Below, in pieces: positions 24,192 through 33,396 of a DNA stretch of 64,000 bases. The DNA is from Alphaproteobacteria bacterium. Its GTDB lineage: Bacteria; Pseudomonadota; Alphaproteobacteria; CACIAM-22H2. Position 1 is the stretch's first letter, and each line of letters starts with the position of its first letter. The stretch lies in NCBI GenBank assembly GCA_016124335.1, contig WGNX01000003.1, positions 132,747-196,746 on the forward strand, in the 5' to 3' direction. Both the position numbers and the translations under genes were made by a program. The notes beneath the pieces were generated by a model. It did not search any database. It had not been told where the DNA came from and worked only from the letters and a program-made list of their open reading frames with translations.

Positions 24192-25232
24192 TCAGGCCTT
24201 CACGGACTCGAAATAGTCGAGATAGCGGCGCAAGACGGCCCCTTCGGTATATTCCGCTTGGTACGCGGCTTCGCCCGCCTGCGCAAGCCGGCCGGCGCGC
24301 GCGGGGTCGGCCAGCACGGCATCCAGCGCCTGCGCAAGTGCGGCCGCATCGTCGACCGGCACGAGCAGGCCCGTCTCGCCGTCGCGGATCAGCGCGGCCG
24401 GGCCGGCGCTTTCCGCGGCCACGACGGGTTTGCCGTGCGCCCAGCCTTCGATCACGACGTTGCCCAACGGCTCGTGGCGCGACGGGCACGCCAGCACGTC
24501 GCACGCCGCAAGCAACGCCGCGACATCCTGCCGCCAGCCGAGGAAACGCACGCGCGCATCGATCCCGAGCCGCGCCGCCTGCGCCTTCAGCGCCGCGTCC
24601 AGATCGCCTGCACCCGCGATCCACAGATGCGCCGCCGGAACGCGCGCGACCGCTTCGAGAAGCACGTCGAAGGCCTTGTTCTTGTGCAGGCGCCCGAGCG
24701 CAAGCACGAGCTTGGCATCGGACGGCGTGCCGAACTGCGTGCGCTCGACCGGCGTGGCGCGTGCCGCATCGACGAAATTGGGCAGATAGTCGACCTTTTC
24801 CGTCGGCCATCCCTGCCGCACGATCCATGCGCAGATGTCGCGCGTGTTCGCGATGAGCCGGTCGCAGCCGCGATAGTATTTGAGATCGTAGTAGCCGCCG
24901 AGGCGGCCGACCCGCACGCAGCGCCTTCCCGTCAAGATGCGCGGCGGCAGCCGTGCGGCCGCGCGACTCATGAAGGCCAACGCCACGTCGGGATCGAATT
25001 CGCGCATCTGCCGGGCGATCGCCAGCGGCGTGAAAATGTCGACCGGCCCGCCGAACGGCAGTTCCACGGGCGAAACGCCCGCGGTGCGGAGCCGCGCGGC
25101 CCGCGCCGCATCGGTGCGGATCGCGACGCGCTGTTGGACATTCGCGCGCGCGAATGCGCCGACAAGACGTTCGAAAAACGCCTCGGCCCCGCCGCGCGGG
25201 GCACCCGCCATCAGGGACAGCACGCGCGTCAC
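24192..25232 (-). CDS. GT4-family glycosyltransferase
   Basis: 346 residues, GT-B fold. Start GTG at 25232 overlaps the upstream stop (GTGA). The N-terminal acceptor domain begins with LSLMAGAPRGGAEAFFERLV. The donor domain shows VLALGRLHKNKAFDVLLEAV, WIAGAGDL and CPSRHEPLGNVVIEGWAHGK, the EX7E-type site of GT4 enzymes. It probably adds a sugar to lipopolysaccharide core or another envelope glycan. Donor and acceptor are unknown. Confidence 0.88.
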   Translation of the reverse strand: MTRVLSLMAGAPRGGAEAFFERLVGAFARANVQQRVAIRTDAARAARLRTAGVSPVELPFGGPVDIFTPLAIARQMREFDPDVALAFMSRAAARLPPRILTGRRCVRVGRLGGYYDLKYYRGCDRLIANTRDICAWIVRQGWPTEKVDYLPNFVDAARATPVERTQFGTPSDAKLVLALGRLHKNKAFDVLLEAVARVPAAHLWIAGAGDLDAALKAQAARLGIDARVRFLGWRQDVAALLAACDVLACPSRHEPLGNVVIEGWAHGKPVVAAESAGPAALIRDGETGLLVPVDDAAALAQALDAVLADPARAGRLAQAGEAAYQAEYTEGAVLRRYLDYFESVKA

Positions 25233-26260
25233 GGCACGAGCGCCGCGAAATCGGCTGCCATGTCGCGCCAGCCGCGCGCGCGCTTCGTCGCCAGGCACGC
25301 ACGGTGCTGCCGGCGCCACAACGCGTCGTCGCCCAAAAGGCGAAGGGCGGCTTCGGCAAAAGAATCCTCGTCGCGCGCGACGAACCCTGTCGTGCCGTCG
25401 TCGACGCGCTCGGGCAGGGCGCCACGCGCCTGGACCACGCAAGGCACACCCATCGCCTGCGCTTCGGCAACCGACAGGCAGAAGGTCTCGCCCGCGTCGC
25501 CCGGATAGAGATAGACGCGCGCGGCCCGCAGCAGGCCCGGCAGTTCGCCGCGCGGCACGAACGGCGAAAGGCGCACGCCGCTGCCCGCGGCCGCGTTTGC
25601 CGCCGCCAGCACGGCGTCCATCTGCGCCTTCGTGCGCGGCTTTTCCCTGGCACCGTAAAGCGCCGTTCCGCTGCGCACGTCGAGCCGTGCGCTTGCAATC
25701 GCCGGTGCCACACGCAGGCGCCACAGCCTTATCAGTTCGTCGAGGCCGCGCAGCGGATTTGCCGCAAACAGCGCGTTGGGCGGCGGCGGGGCCCGTTCCG
25801 CTTCGCCGCGAAACGCATCGTCCACGCCAAGCCCGATCACGTGCCGGCCGCCGTCGGGCACCCAGCGCGGGGCCGATGCGGCATGGCTGCGGCTGACGAA
25901 GACGAGTTCCGGCTTCCGCCGCCAGAGCCGCGACATGTAGCGGTACTTGAGGACATAGCGCGCGTCGTTGTGCAGCCAGAACAGCGTGCGCCGCGCCTTC
26001 GGCACGTGGTCGAGCAGGCGATGGCTGCGATTGGCGACGTAAAGATCCGCACTCTCCGGCAGGCCGGCGGCAAGATCGCGCCACTCGACGCCGCGATGGG
26101 TCAGCGCGCGACCGCCGCGCGTGAAGGCAAGAACGTCGTGATATTCGGCAAGCCCTTCGGCGAGTTTCACGAACGCCGTCTCCGCCCCGCCGGCCGTCCC
26201 CGTCTCGGCCGATTTGCCGTCGAAGGCCAGCCCGTCGTCGGCAAGGACGATGCGCGCCAT
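25229..26260 (-). CDS. GT4-like glycosyltransferase
   Basis: 343 residues. The N-terminus includes a gap-glycine motif typical of GT4 donors (SAETGTAGGAETAFVKLAEG). The C-terminal donor half shows VYLYPGDAGETFCLSVAEAQ followed by AMGVPCVVQARGALPERVDD. It overlaps the downstream glycosyltransferase by four bases and lies three bases after the next gene upstream, so it is part of one operon. Similarity in layout to the 27972-29006 protein suggests related acceptors. Confidence 0.85.
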   Translation of the reverse strand: MARIVLADDGLAFDGKSAETGTAGGAETAFVKLAEGLAEYHDVLAFTRGGRALTHRGVEWRDLAAGLPESADLYVANRSHRLLDHVPKARRTLFWLHNDARYVLKYRYMSRLWRRKPELVFVSRSHAASAPRWVPDGGRHVIGLGVDDAFRGEAERAPPPPNALFAANPLRGLDELIRLWRLRVAPAIASARLDVRSGTALYGAREKPRTKAQMDAVLAAANAAAGSGVRLSPFVPRGELPGLLRAARVYLYPGDAGETFCLSVAEAQAMGVPCVVQARGALPERVDDGTTGFVARDEDSFAEAALRLLGDDALWRRQHRACLATKRARGWRDMAADFAALVP

Positions 26261-26263
26261 CGT

Positions 26264-27022
26264 CTAGCGCCGGTCGGGCGCGCCGTCGCGCGCCTTCAGG
26301 TGCGAAACGAGAGGGAAAAGCCCCGCGAGCGCCGCGATGACAAGGCCGTAGCCGCCCTCGCGGTAGCCCTTGCGCGCGACATAGCACTTCCAGAAGCGCG
26401 AGAAGAAGCGGCGCACGTAGCGCGACGTCGGATCGGGGTCGCCCGTCTCGCGCAGGTCGAGCGCACGTGCGCTCGAATAGCGGTCGAGGCGCAGGATCGT
26501 TTCCGACAGGTTGCGGTCGACCTCGTGACGCAGGCGCGCGTGCAGCGGTGCCCCCGCCTCGCCGGTCAGCGTCAGGCGCGGGTGCACGCGCTCTCGTCCC
26601 CAGACCTTCGTTCCCTTGCGGAACAGGCCCCAGTAAGCCGACTTGCCGAACGAAGCGCCCCAGCCATGGCGCACGAGCCGGGCACCGATGTGATTGTCGA
26701 CCGGGATCGAGTGGCGCGCGGCCGTGCTTGTCGAGACGGTCGCGCGGATTTCGGCGGCAAGTTCGGGGCTGACCAGTTCGTCGGCATCCACCTCGAGGAT
26801 CCAGTCGCCCGAACAGAAGTCGATGCCGGCGTTGCGCCGGTCGCCTTCGCGTTCCCATGCCCCTTCGAGAATGCGCGCCCCCGCCTTCTCGGCGATGGCG
26901 CGGCTGGCGTCAGTCGTGCGATCGAGCACGACGACGGTCTCGTCGGCGAAGGCGACCGCCGCGAGGCAGGCGGGAAGCCGCGTCTCCTCGTTGCGGGCGA
27001 CGACGAGGGCCGAAAGCTTCAT
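26264..27022 (-). CDS. GT2-family glycosyltransferase (WaaE/KdtX-like)
   Basis: 252 residues. GT2 hallmarks: SALVVARNEETRLPACLAAV at the start, VVVLDRTTDASRAIAE, then WILEVDADELVSPELAAEI, with the DxD metal site in DAD. The C-terminal part (SRYVRRFFSRFWKCYVARKG) is basic and resembles the membrane-associated end of lipopolysaccharide core glucosyltransferases. The ATG at 27022 overlaps the heptosyltransferase stop. Confidence 0.87.
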   Translation of the reverse strand: MKLSALVVARNEETRLPACLAAVAFADETVVVLDRTTDASRAIAEKAGARILEGAWEREGDRRNAGIDFCSGDWILEVDADELVSPELAAEIRATVSTSTAARHSIPVDNHIGARLVRHGWGASFGKSAYWGLFRKGTKVWGRERVHPRLTLTGEAGAPLHARLRHEVDRNLSETILRLDRYSSARALDLRETGDPDPTSRYVRRFFSRFWKCYVARKGYREGGYGLVIAALAGLFPLVSHLKARDGAPDRR

Positions 27023-27975
27023 GCCGCATGCTCCGCGCGGCGCGCAAGCAGCGCTTCGGCCGCCGCGCGCACCTGGTCGACGCCGATCGAACCCAGCAGG
27101 GAATGGGCGCCCTGCGGCTGGAACTCGATGCGTGCGAAAAGCTCGTCCTTGGTTTCCTTCGTGCGCACGAAAGCGGCGTTGGCACCCCACGGGCGGAAAT
27201 GCCGGTCGTCCGATGGCCCGAACAGGCCCAGCGTCGGCACGCCCGAGGCGGCCGCGACATGCATCAGGCCGGAATCGTTGCCCACATAAAGCGCCGCACG
27301 CGCGATGACCGCCGCGACGGTGGCGAGCGGAGCCGTACCGACCAGATCGACCGCAGCGGGTCCAAGTGCTTCGAGCAGCGGAGCCGCCATTGCGCGTTCG
27401 CCCGGCCCGCCCACGACGGCAACGCGCGCGCCGGCAAGCGCCGTGCCCGGCGCCGCAAGCGCCGAGGCGAGTGCGGCAAACCGTTCTGCCGGCCAAACCT
27501 TGCCCGACCAGTTCGCGGTGGCGCCAAGAACGAGCAGCCGGCCTTCGCCCGCAATCGCCCGCGCTTCGGCCTTTGCATCGTCGGCAAGCCACAGGCGCGG
27601 CGAAGGTACGGGCGAGATGCGAAGCACGCCTGCCGCACTTTCCACGCGATGGAGTGCGGGATCGCGTGCGGCAAGGATCGCGCGGCGGCGCGCGGGCAGG
27701 AACCACGCAAGGCCCGAGCCGCGCATGTCGACCACGAGTTCCCAGAAATTCGCCACCGTGCGCGCCCACAGCGAAAGCCAGTGCAGCTTCGCGGGCCCCT
27801 TGCGCAGTTCGATCGTGGCCGCACGGCGCGGCAGGGCCGCGAACAGCGGGGCCGCGAGCGGGCCGCACGCCACCGTGAAGCGGGCCTCGGGCATCGTGTC
27901 GACGAGGTGCGCGAGCACGCCCGTCGACAGCATCGCGTCGCCGATCCGGTTCGAGGTGACGAACAGCACGTTCAC
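27019..27975 (-). CDS. GT9 heptosyltransferase-like glycosyltransferase
   Basis: 318 residues. The family transfers ADP-heptose or related sugars to lipopolysaccharide core. FVTSNRIGDAMLSTGVLAHL marks the N-terminus, LVLGATANWSGKVWPAERFA the middle, and YVGNDSGLMHVAAASGVPTL plus GLFGPSDDRHFRPWG the donor site. Start GTG 27975 overlaps the upstream stop (GTGA). It supports assignment of this operon to lipopolysaccharide core or a similar glycan. Confidence 0.9.
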   Translation of the reverse strand: MNVLFVTSNRIGDAMLSTGVLAHLVDTMPEARFTVACGPLAAPLFAALPRRAATIELRKGPAKLHWLSLWARTVANFWELVVDMRGSGLAWFLPARRRAILAARDPALHRVESAAGVLRISPVPSPRLWLADDAKAEARAIAGEGRLLVLGATANWSGKVWPAERFAALASALAAPGTALAGARVAVVGGPGERAMAAPLLEALGPAAVDLVGTAPLATVAAVIARAALYVGNDSGLMHVAAASGVPTLGLFGPSDDRHFRPWGANAAFVRTKETKDELFARIEFQPQGAHSLLGSIGVDQVRAAAEALLARRAEHAA

Positions 27976-29006
27976 GCGAATTTCTCTTCCCACTCCATCG
28001 CGGCGATGGCCCAGGTGCGGCCGCGCAGGAGTTCGCGCGCGCGGTCCGACATCGCGCGCCACGCCGCCTCGTCCTTCAGCAGGGTCACCGCGGCCTCGGC
28101 AAAGGCTTCCTCGCCGTAGCGGATGAAACCGGTCTGCCCGTCGACCACGCGCTCGCGCGACAGCGGCCCCTCGCCGAACGCGACGGCTGGCAGGCCGCAG
28201 GCCTGCGCTTCCATCAGGTTGAGCGCCATCGCCTCGTCGTGGCGGCCGGGATGCAGGAACACGCGCGCGGCGCGATAGGCATCGGCAAGCTGCGGGTCGG
28301 CAACCGGGCGCTGGACGATGGCACCCACCGTCGTGCGGACAAGATCGTGGATCGCGACCAGATCGGAGGGCACCTCGCCCGACACGATCGCGCGGTCGAG
28401 ACGCGCCGAATGGATGTGGAGTTCGGCATCGGGGACCGCGGGCTGCACATGGTCGGCCCAAAGCCGCACGATGCGCTCGAGCCCGCCCAGCGGATGGCAC
28501 ACCGCAATCGCGCGCGGCGGGATCGAGGGCACGCAGGTGATGTCCTCGAAATAGGACGGCGCGCTGGCGGGCGAGATCACGTGCACCGTCAACCCCTCGG
28601 GATTCATCCAGCGGTCGCGCTGGGCGAAGGAATGGAACACGATCTCCGGCCGGTGGCGCGCCACGGCCTCGGCGCGCGGGCCCGCAGGCGAGATCGCGGC
28701 CGGATCGCCGGGCACCCACACGAGCTTGCGGCCGGCCTTCGGCACGCGGTCAAGCAGGGTGGCATCGCCCACCGCGACAAGCAGGTCGCATTCGGCGGGC
28801 GCTTCGCCCGACTGGCCGGGCCACGAAACGTCGTCGCACACCAGCGAGAGCGTGGCGCGATTGACCACACTGACGGTGTGGCCGCGCAGCGCCAGCGCGC
28901 CCGACAGATAGGCGAGCGCCTTCTGCGGCGCGTCCAGCGGGCGGTTCGTCGGGCTGTAGCCGTCGAACTCGATCGAATCCTCGATGAAACAGATGCGTAT
29001 GGCCAT
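27972..29006 (-). CDS. GT4-like glycosyltransferase, first gene of the glycan operon
   Basis: 344 residues. The N-terminus contains ICFIEDSIEFDGYSPTNRPL, and the donor domain holds VFLHPGRHDEAMALNLMEAQ followed by ACGLPAVAFGEGP, a GT4-like EX7E arrangement. It is the promoter-proximal gene of a five-glycosyltransferase run ending in asnB. A divergent ygfZ start lies 92 bases away, so the shared intergenic space should hold promoters for both. Sugar specificity unknown. Confidence 0.85.
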   Translation of the reverse strand: MAIRICFIEDSIEFDGYSPTNRPLDAPQKALAYLSGALALRGHTVSVVNRATLSLVCDDVSWPGQSGEAPAECDLLVAVGDATLLDRVPKAGRKLVWVPGDPAAISPAGPRAEAVARHRPEIVFHSFAQRDRWMNPEGLTVHVISPASAPSYFEDITCVPSIPPRAIAVCHPLGGLERIVRLWADHVQPAVPDAELHIHSARLDRAIVSGEVPSDLVAIHDLVRTTVGAIVQRPVADPQLADAYRAARVFLHPGRHDEAMALNLMEAQACGLPAVAFGEGPLSRERVVDGQTGFIRYGEEAFAEAAVTLLKDEAAWRAMSDRARELLRGRTWAIAAMEWEEKFA

Positions 29007-29098
29007 ATCCGGCTTATAGGCCGCCCCCCGCCCCTTGCCAAGCGCGGGCGATCCGCTTAACTCCTGACGCGACGGCGATTTTTCCCCCGGGTCCGCCC

Positions 29099-29995
29099 AT
29101 GTCCGAACGATTCCACACCGCCCTGCCCGCCCGTGCCGCCCTTGCCGTTTCCGGCGAGGATCGCGCGACGTTCCTTCAGGGTCTTGTCTCCAACGACGCC
29201 ACGAAGGTGGATGGCACGCACGCGCGCCATGCGGCGTTCCTCACCGCGCAGGGCCGCTTCCTGCACGAGTTCTTCATGGTCGCCATCGGCGAGACGATCC
29301 ATCTCGATGCCGAGGCGGCCCGGCGCGAAGACCTGCTGCGCCGGCTCAAGATGTACAAGCTGCGCGCCAAGGTGACGCTCGGCCCCGCCGACGGGCTTGT
29401 CGTCGCGGCCTTCTGGGGCGAGCGCGCGGCCGAATCCTTCGGCCTGCCGGCCGAGCCGGGGGCCGCGAAACCCGTTGGCGGCGGCACGGTCTATGTCGAT
29501 CCAAGGCTTGCCGGCCTCGGCGTTCGTGCGCTCGCGCCGGCCGACGAACTCGCGGGCCTTGCCGCCGCACTCGGCTTTGCCGATGCGGCACCCGAGGATT
29601 ACGACCGCCACCGCCTGTCGCTGGCCGTGCCCGACGGCAGCCGCGATCTGCCTGTCGAACATGCGCTGCTGCTGGAAAACGGCTTCGAGGAGCTGGGCGG
29701 CGTCGACTTCAAGAAGGGCTGCTATATCGGTCAGGAGCTGACCGCGCGCATGAAATACCGCGCGCTCGTCAAGAAGCGGCTGATGGCGGTCGACATCGAA
29801 GGCCCCGCCCCCGCGCCCGGCACGCCGGTCACGTTCGAGGGCGAGGAAGCCGGCGAGATGCGTTCGGCCGCAGGCACCCACGGGCTCGCCCTGCTGCGCC
29901 TCGAAGCCGTGGAAAAAGCCGGGGCCGCGGGTGCCAAGCTCGTCGCGGGCGAAGCCAGGCTCGCCCCGCACAAACCGGGCTGGGCGAATTTCTGA
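29099..29995 (+). CDS. ygfZ: Folate-binding iron-sulphur repair protein YgfZ
   Basis: 298 residues, GcvT-like fold. YgfZ proteins help assemble or repair Fe-S clusters in a folate-dependent way. The signature K-G-C-Y-I-G-Q-E is present in GVDFKKGCYIGQELTARM, with VSGEDRATFLQGLVSND near the N-terminus. Length is normal. It is transcribed divergently from the glycan operon and convergently with the HIT gene; the two stops are three bases apart. Confidence 0.92.
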   Translation: MSERFHTALPARAALAVSGEDRATFLQGLVSNDATKVDGTHARHAAFLTAQGRFLHEFFMVAIGETIHLDAEAARREDLLRRLKMYKLRAKVTLGPADGLVVAAFWGERAAESFGLPAEPGAAKPVGGGTVYVDPRLAGLGVRALAPADELAGLAAALGFADAAPEDYDRHRLSLAVPDGSRDLPVEHALLLENGFEELGGVDFKKGCYIGQELTARMKYRALVKKRLMAVDIEGPAPAPGTPVTFEGEEAGEMRSAAGTHGLALLRLEAVEKAGAAGAKLVAGEARLAPHKPGWANF

Positions 29996-29998
29996 AAA

Positions 29999-30418
29999 CT
30001 AGATGGCCGCGCGGATCTCGGCGGCGAGGGCCGCGAGTTCCTTGTGGTCGCCGGGCACGAGGCCCCAGTTCATGTTGAGCCCGTCGTCCATCCGGCGTGG
30101 CACGATATGCATGTGGAAATGCATCACCGACTGCGCGGCACCGGGCCCGTTGGCCTGAAGCAGGTTGAAGCCGTCGGGCTTCACGACCTTCTCGATCGCG
30201 GCGGCCACCTTGCGCACGCTCGCCATCACGGCGGCAAGGTCGGCATCGTCGCTTGCGACGAGGTTGGGTGCGTGCGCCTTGGGGATCACCAGCGCATGGC
30301 CGCGATTGGCGGGATTGATGTCGAGGAAGGCGAAGGTCCGCGCGTCCTCGCAGATCCTGTGGCTGGGGATCGACCCGGCCACGATCCGGCAGAAGACGCA
30401 CGCGGCATCGACGCTCAC
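29999..30418 (-). CDS. HIT-family nucleotide hydrolase
   Basis: 139 residues. The catalytic H-x-H-x-H motif is HFHMHIVP, with CVFCRIVAGSIPS at the start (a CxxC pair often binding zinc) and FAFLDINPANRGHALVIPK. The family hydrolyses AMP-linked substrates such as adenosine phosphoramidates (Hint-like) or dinucleoside polyphosphates. GTG at 30418 overlaps the ppdK stop (GTGA), so it is translated with ppdK. Confidence 0.92.
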   Translation of the reverse strand: MSVDAACVFCRIVAGSIPSHRICEDARTFAFLDINPANRGHALVIPKAHAPNLVASDDADLAAVMASVRKVAAAIEKVVKPDGFNLLQANGPGAAQSVMHFHMHIVPRRMDDGLNMNWGLVPGDHKELAALAAEIRAAI

Positions 30419-33384
30419 TTGCGCTTGCCCTTCTTCGGCTTCGCCTTGGCCTTCGTCTTTTTCGGCGCCGCCTTCTTCGCGGCCGGCTTGTTCTTCGCAG
30501 GCGCCGCCTTCACCTTCTTCTTGGGCTTGGGCGCCGCCGCCTTCTTTTTCGCGGGCGCGGGCTTGGCCATCTGCGGCGCGGGACGGGCGACCGGCATCGA
30601 CCGGCCGCGGCCGACCGAAACGCGCGCCGCCGCCGCGCGGCGACCGGCACCGATGCGCACGCGCTGGTGCCGATCGGACGAGCTGGCGGCCTTCGCGACG
30701 ATCTTGGCCTTGGGCTGGCCCTCGCCGGCAGCAAGCGCCGCCTGAGCGGCGGCAAGCCGAGCGATCGGCACGCGGTAGGGCGAGCACGATACGTAATCGA
30801 GCCCCGCGCCCTCGCAGAACTGGATCGAGGCCGGGTCGCCGCCGTGCTCGCCGCAGATGCCGAGCTTGATGTCGGCGCGCGTCGAGCGGCCGCGCTCGGC
30901 CGCCATCTTCACGAGTTCGCCAACGCCATCCTGATCGAGCGTCACGAACGGGTCGCGCGGCAGGATCTTCTGGTTCTCGTAGGCGCCAAGGAAGCTTGCC
31001 GCATCGTCGCGCGACAGGCCGAAGGTCGTCTGCGTCAGGTCGTTCGTGCCGAAGGAGAAGAACTCCGCCGTCTCCGCGATCTCGGCCGCGCGCAGCGCCG
31101 CACGCGGCAGCTCGATCATCGTGCCGAGCGTGTAGTCGATCTTCGTGCCCTTGGTCTTCTCGACCTCGGCATGGACCTTGGCGATGTGATCGCGCATCAC
31201 GTCAAGCTCGCGCTTGGTCGCCACGAGCGGGATCATGATTTCCGGCTCGACCGTGCCGCCCTTCTGCCGGGCGACGGTGGCCGCCGCCTCGAAGATCGCG
31301 CGCGCCTGCATCTGGTAGATTTCCGGATAGGTCACCGCGAGGCGGCAGCCGCGATGGCCCAGCATCGGGTTCGTCTCGGTGAGCTTTTCGGCCCGCGCGC
31401 GCACCTCGGCGACCGACTTGCCCGTCACGCGCGCAAGTTCGGCGAAATCGGCATCCGCATGCGGCAGGAACTCGTGCAGCGGCGGATCGAGCAGGCGGAT
31501 CGTCACCGGCAGGCCCGCCATGATCGTGAACAGCTCGACGAAATCGTCGCGCTGGAAAGGCATGATCTTGGCGAGGGCCGTGGCACGCGCGGCCGCATCG
31601 TCGGCCACGATCATCTCGCGCACCGCCAGGATGCGCGAGGGATCGAAGAACATGTGCTCGGTGCGGCAAAGCCCGATGCCCTCCGCGCCGAAGCGGCGCG
31701 CGGTGCGCGCATCGAGCGGCGTCTCGGCGTTGGTGCGCACCTTCATGCGCCGGAAGCCGTCGGCCCATTCCATGACGCGCGCGAAATGGCCCGAAAGCTC
31801 GGGCTGCACGGTCGGCACTTCGCCAAGGAACACCTCGCCCGTGCCCCCGTCGATCGTCAGCCATTCGCCCGCCTTGATCGTCTGGCTGCGCACGGTCATC
31901 TGACGCTGGGCATAGTCGACGCGGATCTCGCCCGCACCGGCGACGCACGCACGGCCCATGCCGCGCGCGACGACGGCCGCATGGCTCGTCATGCCGCCGC
32001 GTGTGGTCAGGATGCCGCGGGCGGCATGCATGCCGTGGATGTCCTCGGGGCTCGTCTCGATGCGCACGAGGATCACGGCCTTGCCGGCGGCGGCCAGCTG
32101 CTCGGCCTCGTCGGCCGAGAAGGACACGATGCCCGAAGCCGCACCGGGCGAAGCCGGCAGCGCACGCGTCAGCAGCGTGCGCGGCGCCTTGGGATCAAGC
32201 GTGGGATGCAGCAGCTGGTCGAGCGAGGCCGGATCGATGCGCTTGACCGCGGTCTTGCGGTCGATGAGGCCTTCCTCGGCCATCTCGACCGCGATGCGAA
32301 GGGCGGCGGCCGCGGTGCGCTTGCCGTTGCGCGTCTGCAGCATCCACAGCTTGCCCTTCTCGACCGTGAACTCGATATCCTGGATGTCGCGGTAGTGGCG
32401 CTCGAGCCGCTCGCGGATGGTTGCGAGCTGGGCATAGGTCTCGGGCATCGCTTCTTCCATCGAGGGAAGCTTGGCGCCCTGCTTCTGGCGGCCGGCGATG
32501 GTGAGCTGCTGGGGCGTGCGGATGCCGGCAACCACGTCCTCGCCCTGCGCGTTGATGAGGAATTCGCCGTAAAACGCGTTCTCGCCCGTCGACGGGTCGC
32601 GCGTGAAGGCCACGCCCGTGGCGCAGTCCTCGCCCATGTTGCCGAAGACCATCGCCTGCACGTTGACGGCCGTCCCCCACTCCTCGGGGATCTGGTGGAG
32701 CCGGCGATAGGTGATCGCGCGCTGGTTCATCCAGCTGGCGAACACGGCACCCACGGCCCCCCAGAGCTGCTCGCCCGGGTCCTGCGGGAACGGCCTGTCG
32801 ATCTCGCGCGCCACCATTTCCTTGTATTCGCCGACGAGCTTCTTCCAGTCCCCGGCGGTCATCTCGGTATCGAGCGCGATGCCGAGATCGGACTTCGTGC
32901 GCTCGAGGATTTCCTCGAAATGGTGGTGATCCACCTCGAGCACGACGTCGCCGTACATCTGGATGAAGCGGCGGTAGGAATCGTAGGCGAAGCGCGCGTC
33001 GCCGCTTTCTCTGGCCAGCCCTTCGACCGTGGCGTCGTTGAGGCCGAGATTGAGGACCGTGTCCATCATGCCCGGCATCGAGGCGCGCGCACCCGAGCGC
33101 ACCGACACGAGCAGCGGCTTCGCGGGATCGCCGAAGCGGCGGCCCACGGTCTTCTCGATCTGGGCAAGCGCCGCGGTCACCTGCGCCTTCAGGTCGGCCG
33201 GATAGCTGCGGCCGTTGGCGTAGTAATAGGTGCAGACCTCGGTCGTGACGGTGAAGCCGGGCGGAACGGGCAGGCCGAGATTGCTCATCTCGGCGAGGTT
33301 GGCGCCCTTGCCGCCGAGGAGATTACGCATCTCCGCCTTGCCCTCGGCCTTGCCGTTGCCGAACGTGTAGACCCACTTGGCCAT
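30415..33384 (-). CDS. ppdK: Pyruvate, phosphate dikinase with a lysine-rich C-terminal tail
   Basis: 989 residues. It interconverts pyruvate + ATP + Pi and phosphoenolpyruvate. The N-terminal ATP-grasp part begins YTFGNGKAEGKAEMRNLLGG; the phosphohistidine site is TRGGMTSHAAVVARGMG; the C-terminal TIM barrel includes FSFGTNDLTQTTFGLSRDD and GICGEHGGDPASI. The usual enzyme ends near residue 898. Here ~91 more residues follow, first Arg/Ser-rich and then about 50 residues of Lys/Ala/Pro repeats of the KKAAPKKTKAKAKPKK type, like histone H1-type tails. No frameshift is needed to explain it. Confidence 0.95.
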   Translation of the reverse strand: MAKWVYTFGNGKAEGKAEMRNLLGGKGANLAEMSNLGLPVPPGFTVTTEVCTYYYANGRSYPADLKAQVTAALAQIEKTVGRRFGDPAKPLLVSVRSGARASMPGMMDTVLNLGLNDATVEGLARESGDARFAYDSYRRFIQMYGDVVLEVDHHHFEEILERTKSDLGIALDTEMTAGDWKKLVGEYKEMVAREIDRPFPQDPGEQLWGAVGAVFASWMNQRAITYRRLHQIPEEWGTAVNVQAMVFGNMGEDCATGVAFTRDPSTGENAFYGEFLINAQGEDVVAGIRTPQQLTIAGRQKQGAKLPSMEEAMPETYAQLATIRERLERHYRDIQDIEFTVEKGKLWMLQTRNGKRTAAAALRIAVEMAEEGLIDRKTAVKRIDPASLDQLLHPTLDPKAPRTLLTRALPASPGAASGIVSFSADEAEQLAAAGKAVILVRIETSPEDIHGMHAARGILTTRGGMTSHAAVVARGMGRACVAGAGEIRVDYAQRQMTVRSQTIKAGEWLTIDGGTGEVFLGEVPTVQPELSGHFARVMEWADGFRRMKVRTNAETPLDARTARRFGAEGIGLCRTEHMFFDPSRILAVREMIVADDAAARATALAKIMPFQRDDFVELFTIMAGLPVTIRLLDPPLHEFLPHADADFAELARVTGKSVAEVRARAEKLTETNPMLGHRGCRLAVTYPEIYQMQARAIFEAAATVARQKGGTVEPEIMIPLVATKRELDVMRDHIAKVHAEVEKTKGTKIDYTLGTMIELPRAALRAAEIAETAEFFSFGTNDLTQTTFGLSRDDAASFLGAYENQKILPRDPFVTLDQDGVGELVKMAAERGRSTRADIKLGICGEHGGDPASIQFCEGAGLDYVSCSPYRVPIARLAAAQAALAAGEGQPKAKIVAKAASSSDRHQRVRIGAGRRAAAARVSVGRGRSMPVARPAPQMAKPAPAKKKAAAPKPKKKVKAAPAKNKPAAKKAAPKKTKAKAKPKKGKRK

Positions 33385-33396
33385 GGTCAGGTTCCC

